DNA of 64,000 nt from Mycolicibacterium psychrotolerans (GTDB lineage Bacteria; Actinomycetota; Actinomycetes; Mycobacteriales; Mycobacteriaceae). The notes under the pieces were generated by a model that was not told where the DNA came from, made no database searches, and was given only the letters and a program-made list of their open reading frames with translations. A program made the position numbers and the translations under genes. The stretch is taken from contig NZ_AP022574.1 of assembly GCF_010729305.1 (NCBI RefSeq), forward strand, positions 3,782,001 through 3,846,000, in the 5' to 3' direction. Of the stretch, positions 1 through 9,993 are shown piece by piece. Every line of letters starts with the position of its first letter. Position 1 is the first letter of the stretch.

Positions 1-318
1 GTGCCCGGCTGTGGGGCCACCCGCGGCCTGCACGCCCATCATCTGCAGCACTGGGAGGACGGCGGCCTGACGGAACTGGCCAACCTCGCCCTGGTCTGCC
101 CGTATCACCACCGAGCCCACCACCGCGGCCTGATCACGATCAGCGGGCCGGCCGATGCGCTGGCCGTCACCGACCACAGCGGTCGGCCACTGAGCTCGGC
201 ATCGCTGGCCCGGCCGCCCACTCAGCCCCCGCCGGAGGTCCCCCCATGCCCGGGCCCTACCGGGGAACGCGCCCAGTGGTGGTGGTACCAACCGTTCGAA
301 CCACCTTCCACCCGCTGA
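1..318 (+). CDS. HNH endonuclease / 13E12-type protein, C-terminal fragment
   Basis: The open frame enters from the left window edge, so only the last ~105 residues are visible. They contain a His-Ala-His-His stretch, then an N-L-A-L-V-C-P-Y-H-H-R-A-H-H segment, the usual core of the HNH nuclease domain at the end of mycobacterial DUF222/13E12 repeat proteins. The early Cys (PGCGA) and later Cys-Pro are compatible with the zinc-binding variant of the fold. These proteins are multicopy in mycobacteria and of unknown function. The true start lies outside the window. Confidence 0.8.
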   Translation: MPGCGATRGLHAHHLQHWEDGGLTELANLALVCPYHHRAHHRGLITISGPADALAVTDHSGRPLSSASLARPPTQPPPEVPPCPGPTGERAQWWWYQPFEPPSTR

Positions 319-334
319 GCGTGAGAGCCGAAGG

Positions 335-1522
335 CTAGAGCCCGAATTGGTCGTCGACGATGCCCAGCCAGACCTGGGCCGCGTCGATCGCCACTTTCTC
401 GCTGATGAAGGCGTGCTGGGTGCCGGTGTAGATGTCGCGGAACGCGCGCTCGAGCCGGCTGCCCTCACGGATCGAGGTGGTGCCCGCCGCCAGATGCGCC
501 CATTCGGCGCACGCGCGGGCGGTGTCGGTGGCGAACACTGCCGCGACCCGCATGTCGGCCCGCATGGTCGGGGTCAGCTCCTCGCCGGCCGCGACGGCAC
601 CCTCCGCCGACCCGAAGGCGTCGACCACCAGGAGCCGCGCCGCGCGCCACGCCGCGACGTGGTGAGCGAGGCCCTTCTGGAAGGTGGGGCGGGTGGCCAG
701 CGCGGCCATGTCGCTCATCCGGAACTTGGTGGCGGCGAGCTCGGCGACGTCGTCGAGCATGCTCTTGGCCACCCCGAGCGCCCACGCGGCGTGACCGGCC
801 GCGGTCACCGGCATCATGCCCATCCGGGTCGCGGGCGAGCTCCCCCGCCGCGGCTCGCGCGTGAACAGCGCGAACGTGCGGCGCTGCGGGACGAACACGT
901 CGTGGATCGCATAGTCGTAGGAGCCGGTGCCCTTGAGGCCCTGCACATGCCAGCCGTCGAGGAACTCGACCTCGGCGCGGGGCACGATCGCGACCTGCAT
1001 GTCGGGCACACCCTCGCTGACCCAGCGGATCTCCCCGTCGACCATCGGCAGGAATCCCGCCGCGACATACTCGGCGTGCCCGGTACCGGAGCCGAAGCTC
1101 CAGGATCCGGTGAGCTGGTAGCCCCCCTCGACGGCGACACCCTGTCCGTTGGGGAAGAACTGTCCGCCCATCGTCACGTGGTTGTCGTGCGCCGTGAAGA
1201 CCTCGTCGAACCCGTCGTCGGGCAGGTAGGTGGCGGCCGCGAACGACGACGGCATGTTGGCGATCCCGATCCAGCCGAAAGAGCCGTCCTGCCAGGCCAT
1301 CTCGATCCAGGTGTCGATCATCTCGGCGAAGGACGGCTCCACCCCACCCGCCGGGGCGGGGTTGAAGGCCGACATCAGGCCCGTCGACCAGAGGGCGTCG
1401 ACGATGCCGGGGGCCAAGGTACGGAGGCGTTCGGATTCGGCGGCGTGGGTGCGCACCACGTCGCGCATGTCGCGGGCCAGTCCGACCACCTGATCACGAG
1501 CAATGTGCGAGACCGCTGTCAC
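335..1522 (-). CDS. acyl-CoA dehydrogenase-family flavin enzyme (group D monooxygenase-like)
   Basis: 395 residues from a GTG start, the usual length for the acyl-CoA dehydrogenase fold. The middle has the flavin-contacting beta-domain pattern (SWSFGSGTGHAEYVAAG) and a conserved G-T-G-S-Y-D-Y segment. The C-terminal helical domain carries R-x-F-R-D-I-Y-T-G-T-Q-H, typical of the HsaA/DszC-like branch, which are flavin-dependent monooxygenases using FMNH2/FADH2 from a partner reductase, rather than true beta-oxidation dehydrogenases. No reductase or CoA gene is adjacent, so the substrate cannot be inferred. It lies 18 bp downstream of the DUF7159-type gene on the same strand. Confidence 0.75.
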   Translation of the reverse strand: MTAVSHIARDQVVGLARDMRDVVRTHAAESERLRTLAPGIVDALWSTGLMSAFNPAPAGGVEPSFAEMIDTWIEMAWQDGSFGWIGIANMPSSFAAATYLPDDGFDEVFTAHDNHVTMGGQFFPNGQGVAVEGGYQLTGSWSFGSGTGHAEYVAAGFLPMVDGEIRWVSEGVPDMQVAIVPRAEVEFLDGWHVQGLKGTGSYDYAIHDVFVPQRRTFALFTREPRRGSSPATRMGMMPVTAAGHAAWALGVAKSMLDDVAELAATKFRMSDMAALATRPTFQKGLAHHVAAWRAARLLVVDAFGSAEGAVAAGEELTPTMRADMRVAAVFATDTARACAEWAHLAAGTTSIREGSRLERAFRDIYTGTQHAFISEKVAIDAAQVWLGIVDDQFGL

Positions 1523-1540
1523 GGCCTCGACGGTAGCCGG

Positions 1541-2539
1541 TCAGGGCAGCGCAGTGAACAGATTCACCGGAACTGTCATGTCGGTGTCGGGCAGCAACGG
1601 CGCCTCGGCGTCCGGGCCGGGCAACGGCGCGACCACCGGCTCCGCACCGGGAAGGTGCTGCTGGTCCGTAGCCGGCAGGTGCGCCTCGGCGGCCGCCTCC
1701 GGCACGGGCACCGCCTCCGGCGCGGGCACCGCCTCCGGCACGGGGACTGCCGCGGGCGCCGGCACCGCCTCCGAAACGGGGACCGCCTCCGGCACGGGGA
1801 CCGCCGCGGGAACCGGAACCGCCTCGGGCACAGCGGCGGAGACCGGCGCGGCAGTGAGCGGCGCGGCGTACTGGACGTATCCCGTGGACGTCGAGGGTTC
1901 GCTGGGTTCGGTGACGACCTTGCGCAGCGGCTCCGCCGCGCCGTCGGCGGGCGCGGTGACGCTGACCCAGCCGGGGTCGGCACCGGCGGGCGGGGCGATC
2001 GCACTCGCGGCCGGCTCCACGTGCGGTACCGAACCCGCGGTCAGGAACACTGCACCCACCGCAGCGGCCGCGGCCACACCGAGTGCGGCGGCCACCACGC
2101 GGGCGGGCCGGCGCGGGCGCCGTGCGGGGGTCTGTCGCGGCAGCGGCACGGTGAGCGCCTCGGCCGGCTCGACATCGGCCAGCGCGGCGCCGTAGGCCAG
2201 AGCCACCAGCGGCGGCATGTCGCATTGGCCGGGGTCGACGAGCACCCGGGTCGCACAGGTCAGCGGGACCGCCTCGGCGTCGACGCCGAGCGACCCCAAG
2301 TGGGCGCGCAGCCGAAGGCCGTGAACTTCGGCGTCAGGAGTCCACACCAGCCGCACCCGCTCGACCTCGAGCCCACAGGCGCGGGCCAGCGCATGCGCGC
2401 CCCGCGCGGCGGCTGCGGCGGTCGCCGGGCTGGTGTCCCACTCGACCGCGTCGTGATCGGCGACGGTGCGCGCGGCTTCGTCCACCAGCGCCCAGACCAC
2501 CTCGGTCGCGGTCAACGACAACCCCAGCACTGCGCCCAC
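1541..2539 (-). CDS. DUF7159-type mycobacterial membrane protein, copy 1
   Basis: The reading frame is open further upstream, but a clear AAGGAG sits 5 nt before a GTG at 2539. That start gives 332 residues, exactly the length of the paralogue at 30394-31392. Layout: N-terminal ~190-residue cytosolic domain opening with G-L-S-L-T-A-T-x-V-W-A-L-V-D, an actin/hexokinase-like (ASKHA) opening; a hydrophobic helix after an Arg/Pro-rich stretch (around residues 195-220); then an extracytoplasmic low-complexity tail of repeated VPVPEA-like units; and a C-terminus ending N-L-F-T-A-L-P. Function is unknown. The family name is from memory. The divergent neighbour is a secreted LAS-type peptidase. Confidence 0.7.
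   Translation of the reverse strand: MGAVLGLSLTATEVVWALVDEAARTVADHDAVEWDTSPATAAAAARGAHALARACGLEVERVRLVWTPDAEVHGLRLRAHLGSLGVDAEAVPLTCATRVLVDPGQCDMPPLVALAYGAALADVEPAEALTVPLPRQTPARRPRRPARVVAAALGVAAAAAVGAVFLTAGSVPHVEPAASAIAPPAGADPGWVSVTAPADGAAEPLRKVVTEPSEPSTSTGYVQYAAPLTAAPVSAAVPEAVPVPAAVPVPEAVPVSEAVPAPAAVPVPEAVPAPEAVPVPEAAAEAHLPATDQQHLPGAEPVVAPLPGPDAEAPLLPDTDMTVPVNLFTALP
1690..1850. repeat. Pro/Val/Ala/Glu coding minisatellite
   Basis: Imperfect ~18-bp units built on gcctccggcacggggac recur through this stretch and encode the (E)AVPVP(E)A repeats of the DUF7159-type protein tail. The frame is maintained throughout, so the repeat number can vary without frameshift. Confidence 0.7.
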
Positions 2540-2758
2540 GGCATCTCCTTCGGTCGTCGAAGCCGGTGTCTGTGATTCATCGGGCGACCTGTGACCACTG
2601 TTACAGCGGTGGCAGGCGCTCACGGTCGGGGAGCCTAGTGCCGTCGGTCGGTCCCCGCTCGGCGGACAGCTCCGCTACTCCCCCGGCTGACCTGCCGAAA
2701 CAGCGCCGGCGGAGCCGCCGCCCGTCGCCGCGATTGCTGGGTTCGACAGAGCTGCAGG

Positions 2759-2764
2759 TAAAGT
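2759..2764 (+). promoter_or_regulatory. extended -10 (TAAAGT), leaderless start
   Basis: TAAAGT fits the mycobacterial TANNNT -10 and lies 8 nt before the GTG at 2773, so transcription would begin at or next to the start codon. The paralogue at 39978 has the same arrangement (TAAGGT, 7 nt). No good ribosome-binding site precedes either gene. The remainder of the 2540-2772 divergent gap shows nothing else I can name. Confidence 0.4.
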
Positions 2765-2772
2765 GCCCGCCC

Positions 2773-3426
2773 GTGGGCAGACATCGCTTAGCCACCACAC
2801 GGCGACGCCGCTGGTCGGCGCCTGCGGCCGCGGTCGCTCTGCCTGCGCTCGCCCTGCTCTCCGTCGGAGCGGATTCGCTGTCGGCGACGACCCACGACGC
2901 GCCCTCGGGGTGCTGCGCCGAACTGATCGCCGAGCCCCCGGCCGCCACGCAGTACCGCACCACGCCCGCCGACGACGGCCTGCTGCTGGCGGCCTCGCGG
3001 TCGATGCACCGCGACCTGGAGACCGCGCTGCCCCCGGCCGTCGGCTCCGAGACGGGGCTACAGGTGAAGACGATCCTGGTGGCCCGCGCCGTCAGCGCGA
3101 TCTTCCCGGAGGTCCAGAGCATCGGCGGTGTCCGGCCCGACTTCCTGCGCTGGCATCCCGACGGCCTGGCGATCGACGTGATGATCCCCGACCACCGCAG
3201 CTCCGAGGGCATCGCCCTCGGCGACGCGGTGGTGGCGTTCGTACTGCGCAACGCAGACCGGCTGGGCGTCGCCCACGTGATCTGGCGCCAGACGCTGTAT
3301 CCGGCGCACGGCACCCCGCACCGGATGACCGACCTCGGCTCGGACAACGCCAACCACTACAACCACGTGCACATCGCGACCGTCGGCGGCGGTTATCCGG
3401 ACGGCCCGGGCCTGTATCTGGGCTGA
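2773..3426 (+). CDS. secreted LAS-superfamily metallopeptidase-like protein, copy 1
   Basis: 217 residues from GTG 2773. The start is chosen because it leaves a normal Arg-rich n-region followed by a hydrophobic signal segment (RRRRW, then an Ala/Leu core to about residue 35). The catalytic domain shows H-P-D-G-L-A-I-D (H-x6-D) near residue 125 and H-Y-N-H-V-H at the end, the zinc-ligand pattern of LAS enzymes (VanY/M15, lysostaphin), and a conserved V-I-W-R-Q-x-L-Y segment. Likely acts on the cell wall outside the membrane, but activity is not proven. A close paralogue lies at 39978-40628. It ends directly against the convergent lipoprotein gene. Confidence 0.7.
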   Translation: MGRHRLATTRRRRWSAPAAAVALPALALLSVGADSLSATTHDAPSGCCAELIAEPPAATQYRTTPADDGLLLAASRSMHRDLETALPPAVGSETGLQVKTILVARAVSAIFPEVQSIGGVRPDFLRWHPDGLAIDVMIPDHRSSEGIALGDAVVAFVLRNADRLGVAHVIWRQTLYPAHGTPHRMTDLGSDNANHYNHVHIATVGGGYPDGPGLYLG

Positions 3427-4076
3427 TCAGGCCGTGGTGTTGGCCAGCGCCTCGATGCGCCGGCGCGCCTGCTCGGCCAGCGCCGCGGTGTCGCGTCCGC
3501 CCCCGGCGCCGCACGCGGTGATCTCCACGGCGGCGTTGTAGGCGGCGACGAATGCGTTGTCACAGTTCCAATCCGCGGCACGCAGGCTCCACAGCGCGCT
3601 GTCAGGCGGCGCCTCCCCGGCCGACGGGGCCACGTCGAACACATAGGTGTGCCCGCTCATCGTCGTGACGGTCACTCGGGTGCCGCGGCAGGACCGGACC
3701 GTGTCGACGACGGTCTTCAGCGCGGCGGCCGGGTCGAAGTCGGACCGGTACACCGCGACCATCTCCTCGACGAAGACCGCGCCGTCATCGCTGGTCCAGT
3801 GGCCGCCGTCGGTGGCCAACGGTCGGCCTGCGGCGATGAAGGGCGGGTCGACCTCGCGGGCCGGCCCGGCGCACTGCGGCGGTTCGGCCGTGGTGAACAG
3901 GTTGCCCTCCTCGCGCTTGACGGCAGGGCTCAGCAGGTCGCCGACCTGCAGCACGGTGATCGGCGCTGCCAGCGCCGCCGGCTGGGGCCGCGCGTCGTCG
4001 ATCTGACGCGTGCACCCGGTGGCGAGAACGATGGCGGCCGTCGCGGCCGCCACCGGTGCCAGCCGGGCCAGCGGGT

Positions 4077-4080
<4 letters not shown>
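3427..4080 (-). CDS. lipoprotein with PknH-type extracellular sensor domain
   Basis: 217 residues from a GTG that overlaps the tex stop codon (GTGA, 4 bp), implying translational coupling. The N-terminus is a lipoprotein signal with lipobox L-A-T-G-C, Cys at residue 23. The remainder resembles the extracytoplasmic domain at the C-terminus of PknH and of many free-standing mycobacterial lipoproteins: PPQCAG, a central F-x-x-E-M-V-A-V-Y-R-S segment, S-C-R-G-T-R-V-T-V, and a late N-C-D-N-A. Paired Cys residues probably form disulfides. Ligand unknown. Extracellular face of the inner membrane. Confidence 0.75.
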
Positions 4081-6422
<2,342 letters not shown>

Positions 6423-6491
6423 CCGCAGGACCCTACCCAACACCGCCGACAGTTCGGTGCCGGACGCACCGGGTGGCGGCGTCGGCCGGCG

Positions 6492-7280
6492 TTACGCCAC
6501 GTGCGCCCGCGGTGTGTCCAGCATCCCGTCACGCATCCGGCGCAGGGACTGGGCCAGCAGCCGCGACACGTGCATCTGCGAGATGCCCATCCGCTCGGCG
6601 ATCTCCGACTGGGTCAGCGATTCGAAGAACCGCATCACCACGATCCGGTTCTCCCGCTCGGGCAGTGTGTCGAGCTGGGCGCGCAGAGCGTCGCGGTCCT
6701 CGACGAACCCGATACCGGGATCGGGCTGGCCCAGCCGGTCGGCGAGCGTGGGACCCTCGTCTTCGTCGCGCGCCGTGCTGTAGTCCAGTGAGCGTGGCTT
6801 GAATCCCGCAGCGGCGGTCAGTGTTTCGACGACTTCGCCGCGGTCGACGCCCAGTGCCTCGGCCAGTTCGCCCGCGGTCGGCGACCGGCCGAGCCGCTGG
6901 GTCAGCTCGGCGGTGAGCGGACCGAGTGCCGGATAGAGGTCCTTGAGCCGGCGCGGGACGTTGACCGACCAGCTGCAGTCGCGGAAGTAGCGCTTGACCT
7001 CGCCGAGCATGGTCGGGATCGCATAGGACAGGAACTCGTTGCCCGCGGTCGGGTCGAAGCGGTTCACGGCGTTCAACAGCCCCACCCGCGCCACCTGAAC
7101 CAGATCGTCGTGGGTCTCGCCCCGTCGGTCGTAGCGGCGCGCGATCCGCTCGGCGATCGGCAGGCACTGCTCGATGATGTGGGTGCGCAGTCGCTCCCGC
7201 TCCTCCGATCCCTCCGAAAGCTCGTGCATCCGCACGAACGCTTCGTGTAGCTCGCAACCGTCGGCGTCGCGTGTGGTCAT
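6492..7280 (-). CDS. SigF-type (SigB/F/G subfamily) RNA polymerase sigma factor
   Basis: 262 residues from the second of two tandem ATGs, with GGAGG 6 nt upstream. Domains in order: region 2 (LVQVARVGLLNAVNRFDP, E-F-L-S-Y-A-I-P-T-M-L-G-E-V-K-R-Y-F-R), region 3 (RRLKDLYPAL, LGRSPTAGELAEALG) and region 4 (LPERENRIVVMRFFESLTQSEIAERMGISQMHVSRLL). Length and motifs match M. tuberculosis SigF, the general-stress/stationary-phase sigma. No anti-sigma gene is adjacent, unlike the usfX-sigF operon, so this may be a paralogue of the main SigF. Several SigF-type promoters occur in this window. Confidence 0.88.
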   Translation of the reverse strand: MTTRDADGCELHEAFVRMHELSEGSEERERLRTHIIEQCLPIAERIARRYDRRGETHDDLVQVARVGLLNAVNRFDPTAGNEFLSYAIPTMLGEVKRYFRDCSWSVNVPRRLKDLYPALGPLTAELTQRLGRSPTAGELAEALGVDRGEVVETLTAAAGFKPRSLDYSTARDEDEGPTLADRLGQPDPGIGFVEDRDALRAQLDTLPERENRIVVMRFFESLTQSEIAERMGISQMHVSRLLAQSLRRMRDGMLDTPRAHVA

Positions 7281-7483
7281 CATTCGCCTCCAGATCCTCG
7301 AATGTTCGGGAGTGAGGCGGGCAGCATCGGTGTTGAACCATCCGCGCCGAGGGCTGGGAAACGTCCTCGCGAGCGTCTCGAGGAACGTCGAACCCTTCGC
7401 CTCAAGTATGTCCAGTTCTCCGAGAGATCCTCGTCGAAAAGGCAACACTTCGTAAACTGACTCGGCCGGCGCGGGACAGGTTC

Positions 7484-7508
7484 GTTCGGCGGCCCTGACC
7501 CGGGGTAC
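7484..7508 (+). promoter_or_regulatory. candidate SigF-type promoter of udgX
   Basis: GTTC (7484-7487), 15-nt spacer, GGGTAC (7503-7508), compared with the SigF consensus GTTT-N15-17-GGGTAT: one mismatch in each box. The ATG follows 10 nt after the -10, implying a leader of only a few nucleotides. There is no convincing ribosome-binding site. Confidence 0.4.
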
Positions 7509-7518
7509 TCATCCGGAC

Positions 7519-8169
7519 ATGCCGTCCGTCACCGCCGCCGACTACGTTCCGCCGAGCAGAGATCTCGGCGATCTGACCGCGGCCGCCCGGGCCTGCCGGG
7601 GCTGCGACCTGTTCGAGAACGCCACCCAGACCGTGTTCGGGGAAGGACCGGCCGACGCCCGGCTGATGCTCGTCGGCGAACAGCCCGGTGACCGCGAGGA
7701 CGTCGCGGGTGAGCCGTTCGTCGGCCCGGCGGGCAGGTTGCTCGACAAGGCGTTGCGAGAGGCTCAGATACCCCGCGAACCCGTGTACGTGACCAACGCC
7801 GTCAAACACTTCAAGTTCGTCCCGGCCGAACGCGGTGTCCGGCGCATCCACAAGACACCCAGCCGCACCGAGGTGGTGTCGTGCCGGCCGTGGCTGTTCG
7901 CCGAGATGCAGGCGGTGACACCCGAGGTGGTGGTCCTGCTCGGGGCCACGGCAGCTAAGGCGTTGCTGGGCAATGACTTCCGACTGACGGCTCACCGTGG
8001 CGAGGTGTTGCGGCTGTCCACCGACGAAGCGCCCGAGGGTGTCGATCCCTCGGTCGTCGTCACGCTGCACCCGTCGGCGGTATTGCGCGGTCCGGCCGAC
8101 GCCCGCGACGAGTCGTTCGCCTCGCTCGTCGCCGATCTCCGCTTCGCGGCGACGCTGCTGGCCGGCTGA
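7519..8169 (+). CDS. udgX: UdgX, covalent-trapping uracil-DNA glycosylase
   Basis: 216 residues. Motif GEQPGDREDVAGEPFVGPAG (around 53-72) and a late H-P-S-A-V-L-R place it in the family 4-like uracil-DNA glycosylases. The R-loop R-R-I-H at 108-111 is the UdgX signature: in M. smegmatis UdgX the equivalent His bonds covalently to the abasic site after uracil release, giving a suicide complex. Likely FeS ligands are C26, C29 and C122, with His97 where family 4 enzymes have the remaining Cys. Cytoplasmic; binds uracil in DNA. The gene is followed by the hibernation-factor gene and preceded by the divergent sigma factor. Confidence 0.93.
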   Translation: MPSVTAADYVPPSRDLGDLTAAARACRGCDLFENATQTVFGEGPADARLMLVGEQPGDREDVAGEPFVGPAGRLLDKALREAQIPREPVYVTNAVKHFKFVPAERGVRRIHKTPSRTEVVSCRPWLFAEMQAVTPEVVVLLGATAAKALLGNDFRLTAHRGEVLRLSTDEAPEGVDPSVVVTLHPSAVLRGPADARDESFASLVADLRFAATLLAG

Positions 8170-8174
8170 GCGAC

Positions 8175-8199
8175 GTTTGTCCGGCACCTCGCCGGGCAA
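8175..8199 (+). promoter_or_regulatory. candidate SigF-type promoter of hibernation-factor gene
   Basis: GTTT (8175-8178), 15-nt spacer, GGGCAA (8194-8199). The -35 is perfect and the -10 has two differences from GGGTAT. It lies in the short udgX-downstream gap, 9 nt before the ATG at 8209, again with no visible ribosome-binding site. Confidence 0.4.
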
Positions 8200-8208
8200 C
8201 CGGTGTGT

Positions 8209-9318
8209 ATGCAGCCCACACGTTTCCGCGCCCTGGTCGAGGCAGAGGGCCCCTTCGCGTCCGTGTACGTCGACGACAGCCATGACACCGCCGACGCCGG
8301 CAAACAGGCCGAACTGCGGTGGCGGGCCGTCACCGAGGAACTCGCCGCCCAGGGCGCCGACGACCAGCTCGTCGGCACCGTCCGGGCGGCGCTGGAAAGT
8401 GCGCCCGCCGTCGTGGGGCGGGGCGGGCGCGCGGTGGTCGCCACCCGCGACGGGGTGCAACTCGACCAACGGCTGATCCGGCCGCTGGAGACGGCGACCG
8501 CACGGCTGTCGAGGCTGCCCTACCTGATCCCCGCGGTGGTGCACGGCGTCGACGACCCGCCCTACCTGACGGTGATCGTCGATCACGCCGGCGCCGACCT
8601 CGCGATGCACCGCGGGTCCGCCATCCGCTCGTCGACCGTCGAGGGTGACCGCTACCCGGTGCACAAGGCGAGCGGCGCGGAATCGGCGGGATACGGCGAC
8701 CCGCAGCGCACGGCCGAAGGCGCCCGGCTCAAGAACGTGCAGGAGGTCGCCGACGAGGTCACCGCGGTGTTCGAGGACAGCGATCCGGCCCTCGTCTTCA
8801 TCGCCGGCGAAGTCCGCTCCCGCGCCGACCTGCTGGCCAATCTGCCGAAACGGGTCGCCGAGCGGGCGATCGAGGTCAACGCAGGCGCGCGGGGCAGCAT
8901 CGACGACGACGCCCTCGCTCACGACATCGACACCCATCTACGGTTGCGCCGGGTCGACGTCATCGACGATGCGGCGCAGCGGTTCACCGCCGAGCTGCAG
9001 CGCGACTCCGGTCTGGCGACCGAGGGCGTGGCCGGCGTGTGCGCGGCGCTGCGCGAAGGTGCGGTGGAGACGTTGCTGATGGGTGACCTCGGCGACGCCA
9101 CGGTGGTGGTGGGCGATTCCGCGACGATGGTGGCCCCGAATCCGGAGGTGCTGTCGGAGCTGGGGTCAGGCCAGGCGGTGACCGTCCGCGCCGACGAGGC
9201 GCTCCCCTTCGCTGCGGTGAGCATCGACGCCGACCTCATCGGCGTCGACGAGAGACTGACCCCGCGCGACGGCGTCGCCGCCATCCTGCGCTACGCGCCG
9301 CGCTCACCGGCGTCCTGA
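8209..9318 (+). CDS. Rv2629/Balon-type ribosome hibernation factor (eRF1-like)
   Basis: 369 residues from ATG 8209; a GTG two codons earlier is the alternative start. The protein matches the bacterial/archaeal eRF1-like (baeRF) family of M. tuberculosis Rv2629: N-terminal domain beginning F-R-A-L-V-E-A-E-G-P-F-A-S-V-Y, central segment G-D-R-Y-P-V-H-K with a basic helix, and a C-terminal eL30-like domain ending DGVAAILRYAP. The M. smegmatis member (MSMEG_1130) is reported as a Balon homologue that occupies the ribosomal A site during dormancy. The GGQ tripeptide of true release factors is not seen. Short spacing to the phoU homologue downstream (12 bp). Confidence 0.8.
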   Translation: MQPTRFRALVEAEGPFASVYVDDSHDTADAGKQAELRWRAVTEELAAQGADDQLVGTVRAALESAPAVVGRGGRAVVATRDGVQLDQRLIRPLETATARLSRLPYLIPAVVHGVDDPPYLTVIVDHAGADLAMHRGSAIRSSTVEGDRYPVHKASGAESAGYGDPQRTAEGARLKNVQEVADEVTAVFEDSDPALVFIAGEVRSRADLLANLPKRVAERAIEVNAGARGSIDDDALAHDIDTHLRLRRVDVIDDAAQRFTAELQRDSGLATEGVAGVCAALREGAVETLLMGDLGDATVVVGDSATMVAPNPEVLSELGSGQAVTVRADEALPFAAVSIDADLIGVDERLTPRDGVAAILRYAPRSPAS

Positions 9319-9330
9319 CAGGGGTATGCC

Positions 9331-9993
9331 ATGCGGAACGAATTCCACGACACACTCGAGAGCCTCGTCACCGATCTCGCGGAGATGTGCGGCCGCGCCT
9401 CGGCGATGATGCGATCCGCGACCAGGGCGCTGCTGGATGCCGACCTGTCCGAGGCCGAACACCTGCGCGTCGACCTGACGGAGCTGAGCGCACTGGGCGC
9501 CGGTGTGCACGACCGCGCGTATCACCTGCTCGCACTGCAGGCCCCGGTGGCGCGCGATCTCCGCACGGTGGTGTCGGCCCTGCACATCGGCGCGGACGCC
9601 GACCGGATGGGAGCGCTCGCCTCACATGTGGCACGCACCGCCGTGCGCCGGTATCCGGAGCGCGCCGTCCCTGACGAGGTGGCCGACCTGTTCACCGAGA
9701 TGGGTTCGACGGCGGTGCAACTGGCCGCCGACGCCCGTGACGCGGTGCGCGCCAGTGACGCCTCGCTGGCCGAGCGGATCTGCGCCGGTGACGAGCGGAT
9801 GGACGACCTGCACCGGCAACTGTTCGTGCGCGTGATGGGACCGCAGTGGCGCCACGGCCCGATGGGCGCCGCCGATGTGGTGCTGCTCGGCCGCTTTCAC
9901 GAGCGTTTCGCAGACCACGCCGTGGAGATCGCCCGGCGCGTCTACTTCCAGGCCACCGGCGCGCATCTGGGTGCGCAGCCGGCCGGCCTCTAG
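9331..9993 (+). CDS. PhoU-family phosphate signalling regulator
   Basis: 220 residues, almost entirely helical, in the two-repeat PhoU three-helix-bundle layout. Repeat metal-site motifs are visible as A-L-H-I-G-A-D-A-D-R-M-G (around 86-97) and L-G-R-F-H-E-R-F-A-D-H-A (around 188-199), equivalent to the E/DxxxD signatures of PhoU/PhoY. PhoU proteins restrain SenX3-type kinase signalling and Pst phosphate uptake, but no pst genes are nearby, so this is probably one of several PhoU paralogues. AGGGG precedes the ATG. Its stop codon overlaps that of the convergent UDP-glucose dehydrogenase gene. Confidence 0.85.
   Translation: MRNEFHDTLESLVTDLAEMCGRASAMMRSATRALLDADLSEAEHLRVDLTELSALGAGVHDRAYHLLALQAPVARDLRTVVSALHIGADADRMGALASHVARTAVRRYPERAVPDEVADLFTEMGSTAVQLAADARDAVRASDASLAERICAGDERMDDLHRQLFVRVMGPQWRHGPMGAADVVLLGRFHERFADHAVEIARRVYFQATGAHLGAQPAGL

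Noticed and set aside
1690..1850. CRISPR-like periodicity
   Set aside because: The 18-bp units have no spacers and encode an in-frame Pro-rich protein repeat.
347..2575. Very long plus-strand open frame opposite two minus-strand genes
   Set aside because: Arg/Gly/His-rich composition typical of antisense reading in high-GC DNA; the minus-strand products are clear protein families.
9322..9327. GGGTAT before the phoU homologue, resembling a SigF -10
   Set aside because: Only 3 nt before the ATG and no -35 at the right distance; AGGGG is better explained as the ribosome-binding site.
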